Assembly: GCA_949293335.1 (NCBI GenBank)
Contig: CASFDA010000013.1
Coordinates: forward strand, 124,001 to 188,000
Source: an uncultured Spirochaetales bacterium
GTDB lineage: Bacteria; Spirochaetota; Spirochaetia; Sphaerochaetales; Sphaerochaetaceae
Direction: 5' to 3'
DNA: 64,000 nt
A model generated the notes under the pieces. It had not been told where the DNA came from and searched no databases. It saw nothing but the letters and a program-made list of their open reading frames with translations. Positions 14,763 through 23,346 of the stretch are shown here, piece by piece; position 1 is the stretch's first letter; each line of letters begins with the position of its first letter. The translations under genes were made by a program, and so were the position numbers.

Positions 14763-16371
14763 CTGGCTCGAGAACAACCAGGGCAATCCTTGCGTGGTGC
14801 TTCCCACGGGGTCAGGAAAGTCCCTCTGCATCGCCGGCTTCATCGAGGAGACGCTTGCTCTTTGGCCTGACACGAAGATCTTGGTACTGACGCATCAGAA
14901 GGAGCTGGTGATGCAGGATGCGAAGGCACTCAACAGGCTGCTGCCTTCGGTTCCGATCGGGATCTACAGCGCGGCTTTGAAATCCAAGGAACTGGACATG
15001 CCGGTGACTTTCGCGTCGATCCAGTCGATCTACAAGAAAAGGGGGCCGCATTGGAACGTGATCCTTGTCGACGAGGCACACCTTATAAACAACGAGGACA
15101 CGGGCATGTACAGGAGTTTCCTCTCAAGCTGCCACTCTCGCGTGATCGGCTGGACTGCAACGCCGTACAGGCTCGGGCAGGGATACCTTACCGATGAGAA
15201 CGGCCTTTTCTCGGGTCTTATAAGCGAAGTGTCGATACTGGACCTGCAGAACATGGGATACCTTTCAAAGATCCGCAGCAAGGGCACGTTCTCGAAGATG
15301 GATCTGTCGGAACTGCACCTCAGGGGCGGCGAGTTCGTCGAAAGCGAGATGCAGGAGAAGCTTGACACCTATGAGACGAACGAAGCCATAGCCGATGAGA
15401 TCGTGAAATCCGCCGCATTCTACGACAGGCACCACATACTCGTGTTCTGCGCGGGAGTGGAGCATGCAAGGCACATGGCGGAAATCCTTAGGGAGAAGGG
15501 CATGGCAGCGGAGGACGTCAACGGACAGATGAGCCAGGAGACCAGGGACGAGATACTCTACCGGTTCACCCAGGGTACGATCACCGCCCTGACGAACACG
15601 CTGCTTCTTACGACCGGCTTTGACTATCCGGATATCGACATGATCGCGATGCTCCGTCCGACGATGTCTCCGGGCCTCTATCTGCAGGAAGCGGGAAGGG
15701 GCCTCAGACTGAAATCGAACGGCGGCGACTGCTTGTTGCTGGACTTCGCGGGGAACGTAGAGCGGCACGGTCCGGTGGCATACGTACAGCCCCCGAGGAA
15801 AAAAGGGGAAGGGAAGAACGGGGTGGCTCCGTGCAAGGAGTGCCCCGAGTGCCTTGAGATTGTTCCTGCAAGCACAAGGGAATGCCCTGTCTGCGGGCAC
15901 GTGTTTCCGAAAAACGACATGACGTGGGTGCTCTTCGGAGGGGATGTGAACGGAGACGGACCCTCGGCATACAGGGTGATCGGGTGGACGTGGCAGATCG
16001 TGGAATCCAGGACGAGCCACAGGGAACAGATCAGGTGCACGTACTCGATAATCGGGAACGCGAGGCCGAGCAAGTACTATCTCGTCTGGCACGAGGGCTG
16101 GGCGGGACAGAAGGGCAGAACCGAGCTGACGGCACTGATGCGAAGGCTCGGGGTGGTCTGGTCGCCCGATGACGACTGGAACGACATCGTCGGGAAGATC
16201 GCTGATAAGAAAGCGCCCGAGTACATCGTGACAAGGAGGAACAGGAAGAACCCTAAATACGAGGACATAGTGACGGAGCTCTACGAGGACGACGTGGAGA
16301 GGCTTGAGAAGGAAGCGGAAAAGGCAAGGGAGAAGGCTGATGAGCACAGGAAACGAATACTCGGTCTCTGA
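14710..16371 (+). CDS. superfamily 2 DEAD/DEAH helicase
   Basis: The 553-residue protein starts at GTG 14710 after GAAGGAGGAGCG. Motifs in order: I PTGSGKS, II DEAH, III TATPYR, and VI QEAGRGLR. A four-Cys zinc finger (CPECLE...CPVCGH, about 380-400) separates the helicase core from a C-terminal domain. This is the type found in phage replication modules for unwinding or branch migration. The long overlap with the nuclease gene suggests co-translation. Confidence 0.88.
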   Translation: MPLELRGYQKKTLKSLFDWLENNQGNPCVVLPTGSGKSLCIAGFIEETLALWPDTKILVLTHQKELVMQDAKALNRLLPSVPIGIYSAALKSKELDMPVTFASIQSIYKKRGPHWNVILVDEAHLINNEDTGMYRSFLSSCHSRVIGWTATPYRLGQGYLTDENGLFSGLISEVSILDLQNMGYLSKIRSKGTFSKMDLSELHLRGGEFVESEMQEKLDTYETNEAIADEIVKSAAFYDRHHILVFCAGVEHARHMAEILREKGMAAEDVNGQMSQETRDEILYRFTQGTITALTNTLLLTTGFDYPDIDMIAMLRPTMSPGLYLQEAGRGLRLKSNGGDCLLLDFAGNVERHGPVAYVQPPRKKGEGKNGVAPCKECPECLEIVPASTRECPVCGHVFPKNDMTWVLFGGDVNGDGPSAYRVIGWTWQIVESRTSHREQIRCTYSIIGNARPSKYYLVWHEGWAGQKGRTELTALMRRLGVVWSPDDDWNDIVGKIADKKAPEYIVTRRNRKNPKYEDIVTELYEDDVERLEKEAEKAREKADEHRKRILGL

Positions 16372-18301
16372 CATCGAGAAAGCCATCCTTGCGGACATAG
16401 GGGTATCGGTGACGGTGCCCGATGCTCCGGGGAAGTTCATCCGCTTTGACGTCAGGAAGCGCGGGGACAAGGCTGGCTGGTGCATCTGGTACGAGAACCG
16501 GCACTGCACTGTCGCACTCTACGGGGACTGGATCTCGGCCAAGCGCTACGAGTGGATCAATAAGGAAAAGAAGGAGATCACGCCCGAGATCAGGAAGGAA
16601 CTGGAGGATTCCAGGAAGAGAAGGGACGAGGAGCTGAAGAGGGAACGTGACAGGGTGGCCGCGGACGCCGCCGCCTTGTACGAGAGCCTTCCGGAAGCTT
16701 CCGACGAGTTCCCTTATCTCGTGAAGAAAGGCGTGAAGAACCATGACGGTCTCTTGAGGTACTGGGAGGAGGACGGCAGCATCGTCTTTCCAGCGAGGAA
16801 CGGCAAAGGCGAGATAAGGAGCCTTGAGCGCATCTTTCCGGACGGACGGAAGCGCTTTTATCCCGGAGGGGAGAAGAAAGGCAACTATGCCGTGCTCGGC
16901 AGGCTGGATGACAAGGCCTTTTTATGCGAGGGCTATGCAACCGGCGCCAGCGTCTTTGAAGCCACGGGAATACCAGTAGTCATTGCATTCGACTGCCACA
17001 ATCTCAAGCCGGTCGCGGACGCCATCGGCGACAAGGTGAAGCTTATAGTCGTAGCCGACAACGACGAGAAAGAGAACGGAGCCAACCCGGGCTTGGAATG
17101 TGCGAAGGAGTCAGGGCTTTTCTATGTCCTGATTCCAGATGCGGGACTGGATGCCAACGACTACGCGTCAAGGTACGGGCTGGATGCGCTTAGAAACCTT
17201 TTGTGTCCGAGCCGGTCCGAGTGGATCGAGGACGGCAACAGCTATCTAGAGAAGCCGGCGCCTACCGAATGGCTCGTGAAGAACTGGTTCCCCAGGCGTG
17301 GCATCGGGATGATCTTCGGAGCCAGCAATGCGGGAAAAAGCTTCGTCGCGCTGGATCTGATGCTGACGCTGACGACGGGGCTCGGCTCATGGCACGGCTT
17401 CAAGGCAAGGAGAGCCGGCGGGCTGTACCTCTGCGGCGAAGGAAACTACGGCATGCGCAAGCGTGTGGCCTTATGGGCGCAGGAACACCAGGTATCCGAT
17501 CTGGGCGCATTCAAGGTCACAAAGGGGCCGAAAAGGATAAACGAGGGGTCGGAGCTGGCGTACATCGAGGAGCAGATAGAAATCTCGGGGGTCCGTCCTG
17601 ACCTGATCGTTGTGGACACGCTGAACATGCACTACTCGGGGGACGAGAACGACGCGCAGGACATGGGAACCTTCATAGCTGCAATCAAGGAGCTTTCGGA
17701 CAGGTATTCGGCATTCGTGCTGATAATCCACCATACGGGAGTCTCAAGGGAAGCCGCGGACAGAGCCAGGGGATCCAGTGCGCTCAACGGGGCATTGGAC
17801 GTGTCCGTCTGTGTCTCGAACGAGGACGGGTATCTGACGCTCAACCAGGTCAAGCAGAAGGACGCCGAGAGGCTTGCGCCGTTCGAGCTGCATCTCAGGG
17901 GAGCTGCGATCGAGGGCTGGTATGACGAGGACGGGGAGGAGATCACGTCGGCCGTTGTAGAGGACAGGGATCAAGAGAGCAAAGGATCGAGGGAATTCAA
18001 GGGCGGAGAGGAGATGCAGATCCTGACCGAGGCATGGCTTTGGTCTGGGTGCGGAGTGAAGTGCGGATATCCATGCATAAGCAAGGGGGAGTTACGTGGA
18101 TACATGAGGGAGAAGGAATGGACGAAGGATGAAATCAAAAAGGCTTTTTCAAGCAAGGCCGGGAACTCCCGTTTCATGAACAAGCTTCGTGAAAGTGGTC
18201 GGATAAGGGAGGATGGCGAGCAGATCCTCATCGTGAACAGCGCTGATATTTCAGTCTGTTTCCTGCTCGAAAGGTGCCAAGGTGCCAACGGTGCCAAGTA
18301 G
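16340..18301 (+). CDS. phage primase-helicase (Toprim plus RepA-like ATPase)
   Basis: About 650 residues from ATG 16340; the frame is open upstream within the helicase gene. A small N-terminal domain and a charged helix come first. Then a Toprim domain has FLCEGYATGASVFEATG and VVADNDEKENG. A hexameric RecA/RepA-type ATPase follows, with Walker A GASNAGKS (about 338) and Walker B LIVVDTLN (about 420). The C-terminus is winged-helix-like. It would prime and unwind phage DNA. Its last codons contain the first iterons of the putative origin, and it may bind there. Confidence 0.88.
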   Translation: MSTGNEYSVSDIEKAILADIGVSVTVPDAPGKFIRFDVRKRGDKAGWCIWYENRHCTVALYGDWISAKRYEWINKEKKEITPEIRKELEDSRKRRDEELKRERDRVAADAAALYESLPEASDEFPYLVKKGVKNHDGLLRYWEEDGSIVFPARNGKGEIRSLERIFPDGRKRFYPGGEKKGNYAVLGRLDDKAFLCEGYATGASVFEATGIPVVIAFDCHNLKPVADAIGDKVKLIVVADNDEKENGANPGLECAKESGLFYVLIPDAGLDANDYASRYGLDALRNLLCPSRSEWIEDGNSYLEKPAPTEWLVKNWFPRRGIGMIFGASNAGKSFVALDLMLTLTTGLGSWHGFKARRAGGLYLCGEGNYGMRKRVALWAQEHQVSDLGAFKVTKGPKRINEGSELAYIEEQIEISGVRPDLIVVDTLNMHYSGDENDAQDMGTFIAAIKELSDRYSAFVLIIHHTGVSREAADRARGSSALNGALDVSVCVSNEDGYLTLNQVKQKDAERLAPFELHLRGAAIEGWYDEDGEEITSAVVEDRDQESKGSREFKGGEEMQILTEAWLWSGCGVKCGYPCISKGELRGYMREKEWTKDEIKKAFSSKAGNSRFMNKLRESGRIREDGEQILIVNSADISVCFLLERCQGANGAK

Positions 18302-18458
18302 GTGCCAAATAGGTTTTGGCACTTTTGGCACTTGTGCTCTGATTGGTGCCAACAGGGGGGAGCCCCCTTTCTTTAAGAAAGGGGCCCCACTTGGCACTCA
18401 GCAGTGCAGGGGTAAAGTGGCACAAGGAAGAAAGAGTGTTTAAAGGCATTGGTGCCAA
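18273..18458. repeat. iteron array, candidate phage replication origin
   Basis: GGTGCCAA occurs directly at 18273, 18281, 18290, 18301, 18345 and 18451. The inverted form TTGGCAC occurs at 18316, 18325 and 18391. Between them lies a perfect palindrome CCCCTTTCTTTAAGAAAGGGG (about 18364-18384). The array overlaps the end of the primase gene and the start of the VRR-NUC gene, a classic place for a phage origin. Confidence 0.65.
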
Positions 18459-18824
18459 ATGTCGGAGGAGGAAGATTTGAAGGTTGTGACTGAAGCCCAG
18501 ATCCAAGCGGAGGTTGTCCAGTTCCTGCAAAGGGAAAAGGTCTTCTGCCACTCGGTTCCCAACGAGGGTGCGGGGGCGGACATGATCAGGACAACCCAGC
18601 TCGTGGCTCTTGGCTTACGCAAGGGCGTGGCGGATCTCGTGGTCTGGTGGCCCGACGGCATCGGGTACCTGGAGATGAAGGCTCCGGGTGGGAGGATGTC
18701 GAAGGAACAACAGGTCTTCGAGGGGAAATGCAAGAACTACGGAGTGAGCTATGACCTGGCTTATTCGGTGGATGAAGTGAAGGCCATTCTGGAATGGCAC
18801 AGGAGGAAGAGGAATGAGCAATAA
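18459..18824 (+). CDS. VRR-NUC domain nuclease
   Basis: This 121-residue stand-alone VRR-NUC fold has E in the first helix (TEAQIQAEVVQFL), the motif GVADLVVWWPDG, and E-x-K in YLEMKAPGG. These proteins cut branched DNA such as Holliday junctions in phage replication. The ATG follows directly after an iteron (GGTGCCAAATG), so it has no classic ribosome site. Confidence 0.85.
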   Translation: MSEEEDLKVVTEAQIQAEVVQFLQREKVFCHSVPNEGAGADMIRTTQLVALGLRKGVADLVVWWPDGIGYLEMKAPGGRMSKEQQVFEGKCKNYGVSYDLAYSVDEVKAILEWHRRKRNEQ

Positions 18825-19002
18825 GGAAACAAGCGGAGGAATCGGGTTCTGCGGACTGCTTGCAATCGTATTCATAACGTTGAAGCTGACCAGGGTGATC
18901 TCTTGGTCATGGCTCTGGGTGCTTGCACCCATCTGGATCCCAATGGCTATCGCAGGAGTGTTGCTCCTGCTGCTGGGTATCCTGACGTTGATCAGCAAAT
19001 AA
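18814..19002 (+). CDS. small membrane protein, two helices, 62 residues
   Basis: It overlaps the VRR-NUC gene by 11 bases after AGGAGGAAGAGGA. Two hydrophobic helices (about 10-30 and 38-60) are joined by a Trp-rich turn (SWSWLWVLAPIW). Function unknown. Confidence 0.6.
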   Translation: MSNKETSGGIGFCGLLAIVFITLKLTRVISWSWLWVLAPIWIPMAIAGVLLLLLGILTLISK

Positions 19003-19013
19003 GGAGGAAACCA

Positions 19014-19485
19014 ATGGCGGAATACACATACAAAGACGTGATCATTGACCCGGAAGACCCGAGGGTGGAAATCGGGAAGATGTATTACTTCTCCAGTACC
19101 GCCGCAAACTGTTTAGAGTATGCGAGAGGAGATGACTATCATTACATAGCGAAGCTTAGAGAGGTGGCTAAAGGACTTCACTATCCATTCAAGATTGGCA
19201 ATTCTCTGTGGGGCTGCATTATCCGCAAGAAGGAGCCTGAGAAGAAGTGGGTACCTTTTGATCTCAGCAAGGAAGAGGAAAGGGACTTCCTAAAAGGAAA
19301 ATGGGTGAAAGGAAATATCAATGGTCAGGATTATCACTTCATGATTATCGGGTTCAAAGGCTGTCGCTCAAGGGTGGTGCGTAGACCTTGGAGGATGGTT
19401 CACAGGAGAAGATCTACTGGAAAAATGGACGTTTGAAGACGGCACCCCATGCGGGAAGCTCGTGGAGCAAATGGCCAGCAAATAA
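19014..19485 (+). pseudogene. small phage protein gene broken by a frameshift
   Basis: From ATG 19014 (after GGAGGAAACCA) the frame reads ...YHFMIIGFKGCRSRV and then drifts into an Arg-rich tail ending at 19436. In another frame the sequence from about 19377 continues as CVDLGGWFTGEDLLEKWTFE and on to ...PCGKLVEQMASK-stop at 19485, a C-terminus typical of small phage proteins. A one-base change near 19365-19380 would restore a protein of about 157 residues. It is either a real mutation or an assembly error. Function unknown. Confidence 0.6.
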
Positions 19486-19584
19486 GCTATCAAGCAAAGT
19501 TTTTCTTGTAACACAAGGAAATATCGAAATCAAAAGCTGATTTGTAAGATTCTTGTCAAGCAAATCGGCAAATAAGGAGAAGCA

Positions 19585-20931
19585 ATGAAGAAACAGAAGA
19601 TTGTTATTGACCTTTTTGCCGGAGCCGGGGGTGAAAGCTGCGGAATACATTCTGCATTCAATGCCAAGGGGGAAGATATAAAACTCTTCGCAGTAAACCA
19701 CTGGGAGGTGGCATGTGCAACCCACTCGGCTAATTTCCCGAATGACGAATGCATCTGCCAAGACATACAGACCGTAATCCCGACGAACCTTGTGAAGCCG
19801 GGAGAGAGCGTGGAGTTATTCTGGGCAAGCCCTGAATGCACCCATTTCAGCACGGCCCGTGGAGGCAAGCCCATGGATGACCAGAGCCGATGTACGCCCT
19901 TTGATATCATCCGATGGCTTACGATGCTTGACGTCAAGCGCGTGATAATCGAGAACGTTTCCGAGTTCGAGACATGGGGGCCGCTGGGTAAGGATTGCCG
20001 CCCGATAAAAGAACAGAAAGGATCCTTCTTTTCCATGTTCATCGGAGCGATAAAGAATATCGGCTACACAGTAGACTGGAGAATCTGCAACGCTGCCGAT
20101 TACGGAGCGCCTACCACACGCCGCCGGCTTTTCATACAGGCAGTGAAGAAGGGTTCAGAAAAAACCATCAGATGGCCAGAAAGGCTCTACGCAGAGCATC
20201 CGGAGGATGTAAACGGCGACCTCTTGGGAACAGATCTGAAGCCGTGGATTCCCGCTTCTTCCATCATCGACTGGAAGATACCATGCCAGCCGATAGATGA
20301 CAGGAAGAAGCCGCTTTCGGAGAATACCATGCGCCGGATCATGAACGGAATTAAGCGTTACTGGGGAGAGGCTGCAGAGCCATTCCTTGTCCGCTATAAC
20401 GGTGGCGATAACCGCTTCCATTCCATCAAAGAACCCGTGCCGACGCTTGACTGTTCGAACAGATACGGCCTTGTTCAGCCTCTTATTGTCGAAATGTACG
20501 GCACAGGAGGATGCAGAAGCATAGATAAGCCGCTTTCAGTTGTGACCTGTTCGGGTGCGCACCACGCTTTAGTAGAACCGATGTTCATACCGCAGCAGAG
20601 TGGCGGAACGGTCAAGCCTGTAAGCAATCCGCTATCTACAATCGCAGGAGCGGGGGCAATCAGCATCGTAGAGCCTCTCGTGATGGAGTATTACGGCAAC
20701 GGTCAATGCCAACCGGTATCAAAGCCGCTCGGTACGGTGACATGCAAGGATCGCTTTGCGCTTCTCAAGCCGGAGAATTGCCGCATCGGTTTCCGTATGC
20801 TACAGCCGCACGAGCTTGCAGCCGCGCAGAGCTTTCCGGACTGGTACACGTTCACAGGAACCAAGGCAGACACAGTCAAGCAGATAGGAAATGCCGTCTG
20901 CCCGAAGATGGCAGAGGCACTTGTTGGATAA
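19585..20931 (+). CDS. DNA cytosine-5 methyltransferase
   Basis: In this 448-residue protein, motif I is DLFAGAGGESCG. The catalytic Cys is in SPECTHFS, a phage-type variant of the usual PC motif. Motif VI is ENVSEF, motif VIII is near TTRRRLF, and motif X is GNAVCPKMAEAL at the C-terminus. The variable region (about 260-400) has three tandem repeats of the type 'MYGTGG / YYGNGQ ... PLxTV', which probably form the target-recognition part. It likely protects phage DNA from restriction, since no partner endonuclease is adjacent. Confidence 0.9.
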   Translation: MKKQKIVIDLFAGAGGESCGIHSAFNAKGEDIKLFAVNHWEVACATHSANFPNDECICQDIQTVIPTNLVKPGESVELFWASPECTHFSTARGGKPMDDQSRCTPFDIIRWLTMLDVKRVIIENVSEFETWGPLGKDCRPIKEQKGSFFSMFIGAIKNIGYTVDWRICNAADYGAPTTRRRLFIQAVKKGSEKTIRWPERLYAEHPEDVNGDLLGTDLKPWIPASSIIDWKIPCQPIDDRKKPLSENTMRRIMNGIKRYWGEAAEPFLVRYNGGDNRFHSIKEPVPTLDCSNRYGLVQPLIVEMYGTGGCRSIDKPLSVVTCSGAHHALVEPMFIPQQSGGTVKPVSNPLSTIAGAGAISIVEPLVMEYYGNGQCQPVSKPLGTVTCKDRFALLKPENCRIGFRMLQPHELAAAQSFPDWYTFTGTKADTVKQIGNAVCPKMAEALVG

Positions 20932-20943
20932 AGAGGATGAGAC

Positions 20944-21369
20944 ATGACGCTTGAGGAAGCAAAGAAAGAGATAGACAGGATGACAGAAGAGAAATGGGAG
21001 GCCTACGAGAAATCGTGTTGTTCCACCACGCTGGGAGAAGCCTATGGATTGGAAGAGGCTATGAGTATTTTAGATCAGGTCAACGGCGTACCTGTCGGAA
21101 AAGCTGACAAGTGGACGCTGAGGACGCTTGCCTTAGAGCTGAGGAAGATTTTCAAGTTCAGGTATCTGACCATAGATTACGATTATCCAGCGTCCCTGAT
21201 GGGCATGTGGTATGAAAAGCCTGAGTTTGGCTTCTCTTGTTGGGATAGATCAACCGGATACCTAGGAGATTTTTCAACAAGCGCATTGAATATCGAGCTA
21301 AACCTCTCCGAGTACAAGGATGCCGACGGCAACATCGACTACTCAAAGTGCATTGTGGAGGTGGAGTGA
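20944..21369 (+). CDS. phage protein of unknown function, 141 residues
   Basis: The protein has a helical N-terminal half (EEAKKEIDRMTEEKWEAYEK) and a beta-rich C-terminal half with aromatic residues. There is no membrane segment or known motif. Its stop codon overlaps the next start. It is one of a string of small accessory genes with AGGA-type ribosome sites. Confidence 0.6.
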   Translation: MTLEEAKKEIDRMTEEKWEAYEKSCCSTTLGEAYGLEEAMSILDQVNGVPVGKADKWTLRTLALELRKIFKFRYLTIDYDYPASLMGMWYEKPEFGFSCWDRSTGYLGDFSTSALNIELNLSEYKDADGNIDYSKCIVEVE

Positions 21370-21575
21370 TGTTTGTACAGGAAATCAAATGCGATCTATG
21401 CGGAAAGACTATCACACAAAATGGCTCAACTCTCATAGGAGCATTGAAGCTCAAATACAAGGCCAAGAGGTCATACAAGGAGATTGATGCTCATTGTCCG
21501 TATAGCAGATGGGAACGAATAGATATCTGTCCTGACTGTCTGGACAAGATTATCAAAGCAAAGGAGGAGGAGTGA
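21369..21575 (+). CDS. small zinc-ribbon-like phage protein, 68 residues
   Basis: Two Cys pairs (CDLCGK near residue 9 and CPDCLDK near 58), with an extra Cys in AHCPYSRW, suggest a structural zinc site. It overlaps its neighbours by a few bases. Function unknown. Confidence 0.6.
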   Translation: MFVQEIKCDLCGKTITQNGSTLIGALKLKYKAKRSYKEIDAHCPYSRWERIDICPDCLDKIIKAKEEE

Positions 21576-21820
21576 TGGCATACATAAAGACAGTTCAAGA
21601 GTTGATTAATGTGCTTGAGGCTTTGAGCGAAAAGCAGAAACAGATGATGGTCTTTATTGATGACGACTATGGCCTACAAACTATCGATTATGTGGAAGAG
21701 CACGATCTTGACCTCAGCAGCGAAAGAGGCATCTCTCTCCAATCTGAAAACTGCTCATCGGTATATCCGAACAGACAGACTATCTATCCGCATTATGACG
21801 AGGAGATGGAAAATGAATAA
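21575..21820 (+). CDS. small phage protein of unknown function, 81 residues
   Basis: The start ATG 21575 follows AGGAGGAGTG; GTG 21572 is an alternative. The N-terminus is helical (TVQELINVLEALSEKQKQMM), followed by an acidic tail. It is in a tight operon with overlaps on both sides. Confidence 0.55.
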   Translation: MAYIKTVQELINVLEALSEKQKQMMVFIDDDYGLQTIDYVEEHDLDLSSERGISLQSENCSSVYPNRQTIYPHYDEEMENE

Positions 21821-22046
21821 TCGAGAAGAAGAGAAAGCCGTGTTGTCCATATCAATCGGAGCAACTTGCGGAGATTGCGAAAACGCAACCGGATGCATCA
21901 TCAACGGAGACAAGTACCCGTGGAGCAAGGTATGTGGAGATTTCTCCCCCAACTGCGAGTACAGGGAAAGAACATCTCTCGAAGCGATGGCAGAGAGGAT
22001 CGAATCTTTGGAAAAAAGGTTGAACAAACTGGAAGGTGCGAAATGA
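21813..22046 (+). CDS. small Cys-rich phage protein with C-terminal coiled coil, 77 residues
   Basis: Four Cys (ATCGDCENATGCIING, VCGDFSPNC) could bind a metal. A heptad-like C-terminal helix (MAERIESLEKRLNKLEG) suggests oligomers. It starts at ATG 21813 inside the previous gene's end. Function unknown. Confidence 0.55.
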   Translation: MNNREEEKAVLSISIGATCGDCENATGCIINGDKYPWSKVCGDFSPNCEYRERTSLEAMAERIESLEKRLNKLEGAK

Positions 22047-22213
22047 CTTGGAGCCAATTGCTAGGATGTGGCGTTTTGGGAATAGCCATGATGATAGCCA
22101 TGATATGCCTAGAAACCGATTATTTCGACAAAGAATACACGTCGATTTGCGTGACGCTTTACTCGATCGCGATCGCAACCGGCACCGTGCTGATAACAGG
22201 AGCCGCACCATGA
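22043..22213 (+). CDS. small two-helix membrane protein, 56 residues
   Basis: Hydrophobic helices span about residues 4-22 and 36-54. The start overlaps the previous stop by 4 bases. No known family; small membrane peptides like this are frequent in phage early regions. Confidence 0.5.
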   Translation: MTWSQLLGCGVLGIAMMIAMICLETDYFDKEYTSICVTLYSIAIATGTVLITGAAP

Positions 22214-22269
22214 TCACAACAGCAGAGCAAATAGAATTGTTCAAAGCAATAAAGGAGGAGGAAACATGA
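22210..22269 (+). CDS. possible 19-residue peptide
   Basis: ATG 22210 to TGA 22269 encodes MITTAEQIELFKAIKEEET, overlapping both neighbours by 4 bases as the real genes here do. It could be a translational-coupling peptide only; the evidence is weak. Confidence 0.3.
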   Translation: MITTAEQIELFKAIKEEET

Positions 22270-22427
22270 AGACGCAGAAGAAAGATAAAGCGCTAGCCAA
22301 AGTCTACTACTGGCTTGGCTACATCATGTCGGATGTCGAACAGATCGATGGATACGACGATCTAAGAAATAAGATCTACAGCCTGAAGGATGCTCTGAAC
22401 GATCTTGTATGCGGGGAGGAGAAATGA
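22266..22427 (+). CDS. small phage protein of unknown function, 53 residues
   Basis: ATG 22266 follows AGGAGGAGGAAAC, the strongest ribosome site in this string of genes. The protein is helical and charged (KVYYWLGYIMSDVEQIDGYD). It overlaps the next gene by 4 bases. No family recognised. Confidence 0.55.
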   Translation: MKTQKKDKALAKVYYWLGYIMSDVEQIDGYDDLRNKIYSLKDALNDLVCGEEK

Positions 22428-22609
22428 AAAAGGCAAGGTTCTTCAAGGGAGACATTATCCTGGACAAGAAATCATACAGGACCTACAAGGTCGAGGAGAT
22501 TTCGCACGATGGGGAAGGCAGACGCATCATCGTGGCCTTTCCTCATGGCTTCGAAGACAAGGGTGTCCGCTTCTTTGACTCTGACGAGAACTTCATCCTC
22601 GTGAGGTGA
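22424..22609 (+). CDS. small beta-rich phage protein, 61 residues
   Basis: It starts at ATG 22424 after GGGGAGGAGA. The sequence is basic and strand-rich (FFKGDIILDKKSYRTYKVEEI, ending FILVR) like a small barrel. Function unknown. Confidence 0.55.
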   Translation: MKKARFFKGDIILDKKSYRTYKVEEISHDGEGRRIIVAFPHGFEDKGVRFFDSDENFILVR

Positions 22610-22611
22610 TA

Positions 22612-22827
22612 ATGAAAGGCAACAGGCAGGCGGTCATACTTATCTACTCACGACCTCACAAGACAGAATGGTACAGGTCAATCTCCCAGGCGGCGCAGGC
22701 GACCGGTATCTCAAAGTGGCGTATCCTTCGCGGACTGCAGAACCCCTATGGGGAAATACCCAACACCCGTCCCGTGATCTGCGTGGATGAGGCGGTCGAC
22801 TGTCCTGTTGATGATATCTCCCCCTGA
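22612..22827 (+). CDS. small protein with a NUMOD1-like helix-turn-helix, 71 residues
   Basis: A segment YRSISQAAQATGISKWRILRGL resembles the NUMOD/HTH modules that accompany HNH enzymes, and an HNH gene lies 0.8 kb downstream. The start may be GTG 22606. The gene ends where a long hairpin begins (22819-22836). Confidence 0.5.
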   Translation: MKGNRQAVILIYSRPHKTEWYRSISQAAQATGISKWRILRGLQNPYGEIPNTRPVICVDEAVDCPVDDISP

Positions 22828-22841
22828 AAGGGGAGTATCAT
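22817..22841. terminator. long hairpin at the end of the small-gene operon
   Basis: ATGATATCTCCCC and GGGGAGTATCAT pair around CTGAA. It lies after the NUMOD-like gene and directly before the antitoxin promoter. It has no strong U-run, so it may be a processing or 3'-end element of the opposing toxin mRNA. Confidence 0.4.
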
Positions 22842-22973
22842 TGACGGCAGGTGGAAAGATGGCGATAATATGAACAGAAAGGGTGCTGCAGCAAGCGGCG
22901 TTTCCCTGAAATTCTAGTTGATCAACTGACCGCTAAAACTTCCCGGGCTTAGCGGTCGTTGCTTTTTAGAACG
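22841..22973 (+). ncRNA. RNA antitoxin candidate of TA-like module 1
   Basis: TTGACG (22841-22846) and GATAAT (22864-22869) are 17 bases apart, giving a start near 22876. The RNA ends at GACCGCTAA/TTAGCGGTC (22928-22957) followed by a T-rich run. It is antisense to the 3' part of the toxin gene and its downstream region. Near its 5' end it carries GGTGCTGCAGCAAGCGGC, related to the leader of the toxin mRNA. Confidence 0.55.
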
Positions 22974-23026
22974 GAAACTATCCCAATGATTGTAAGTACA
23001 ACCATCAAGAGTTCGTAATCGCTCAT
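22949..23026 (-). CDS. holin-like type I toxin peptide 1, 25 residues
   Basis: ATG 23026 follows a near-perfect ribosome site (AAAGGAGGTGTTGCC). The peptide MSDYELLMVVLTIIGIVSVL, followed by a short charged tail, matches the layout of putative holin-like toxins: an acidic-aromatic start, one membrane helix and a basic end. The mRNA starts near 23132 from its own promoter, leaving a leader of about 100 bases. A convergent small RNA overlaps its 3' end, the arrangement of TxpA/RatA-type modules. Confidence 0.6.
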   Translation of the reverse strand: MSDYELLMVVLTIIGIVSVLKSNDR

Positions 23027-23138
23027 GGCAACACCTCCTTTCCCAACATATGCCTGTTGAAATGGCTATGTGATCGGGAGGCTTGTACTCCTCCCGTAGG
23101 AGGGACAGCCGCTTGCCGTGCTTCCAGCACCCGCTTGG

Positions 23139-23166
23139 ATTATATCAGATGGCTTGCCTTTGACAA
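23139..23166 (-). promoter_or_regulatory. promoter of toxin 1 mRNA
   Basis: On the minus strand TTGTCA (23166-23161) and TATAAT (23144-23139) are 16 bases apart. Confidence 0.6.
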
Positions 23167-23195
23167 TGTGATTCTCTCCCTTATAGGGAGAATCA

Positions 23196-23346
23196 TTGAC
23201 GGCCTTGGGGAAAAGTGTGTTATTATATACGTGAAAAAGGCGCTGTCGATAGACGGTTAGCCTCGGAGTCCGCTATTTCAAGACGGACACGTCTATAAAG
23301 AGTATCCGCCCTTAATGCTTGCCGGAGCTAGGGCGGTTGTTTTTGT
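23196..23346 (+). ncRNA. RNA antitoxin candidate of TA-like module 2
   Basis: A hairpin (GATTCTCTCCC/GGGAGAATC) is followed by TCATTGACGGC as in module 1. TTGACG (23196) and TATTAT (23221) predict a start near 23233. The RNA carries GTCGATAGACGGTTAGCC and ends at CCGCCCT/AGGGCGG (23306-23336) with TTGTTTTTG. It overlaps the 3' end of toxin gene 2. Confidence 0.55.

Noticed and set aside
15265-16509. 414-residue frame on the minus strand
   Set aside because: Shadow of the helicase gene; the helicase frame has all motifs and this one has none.
23057-23260. 67-residue plus-strand frame
   Set aside because: It lies across the toxin 1 leader and promoter, and has no ribosome site.
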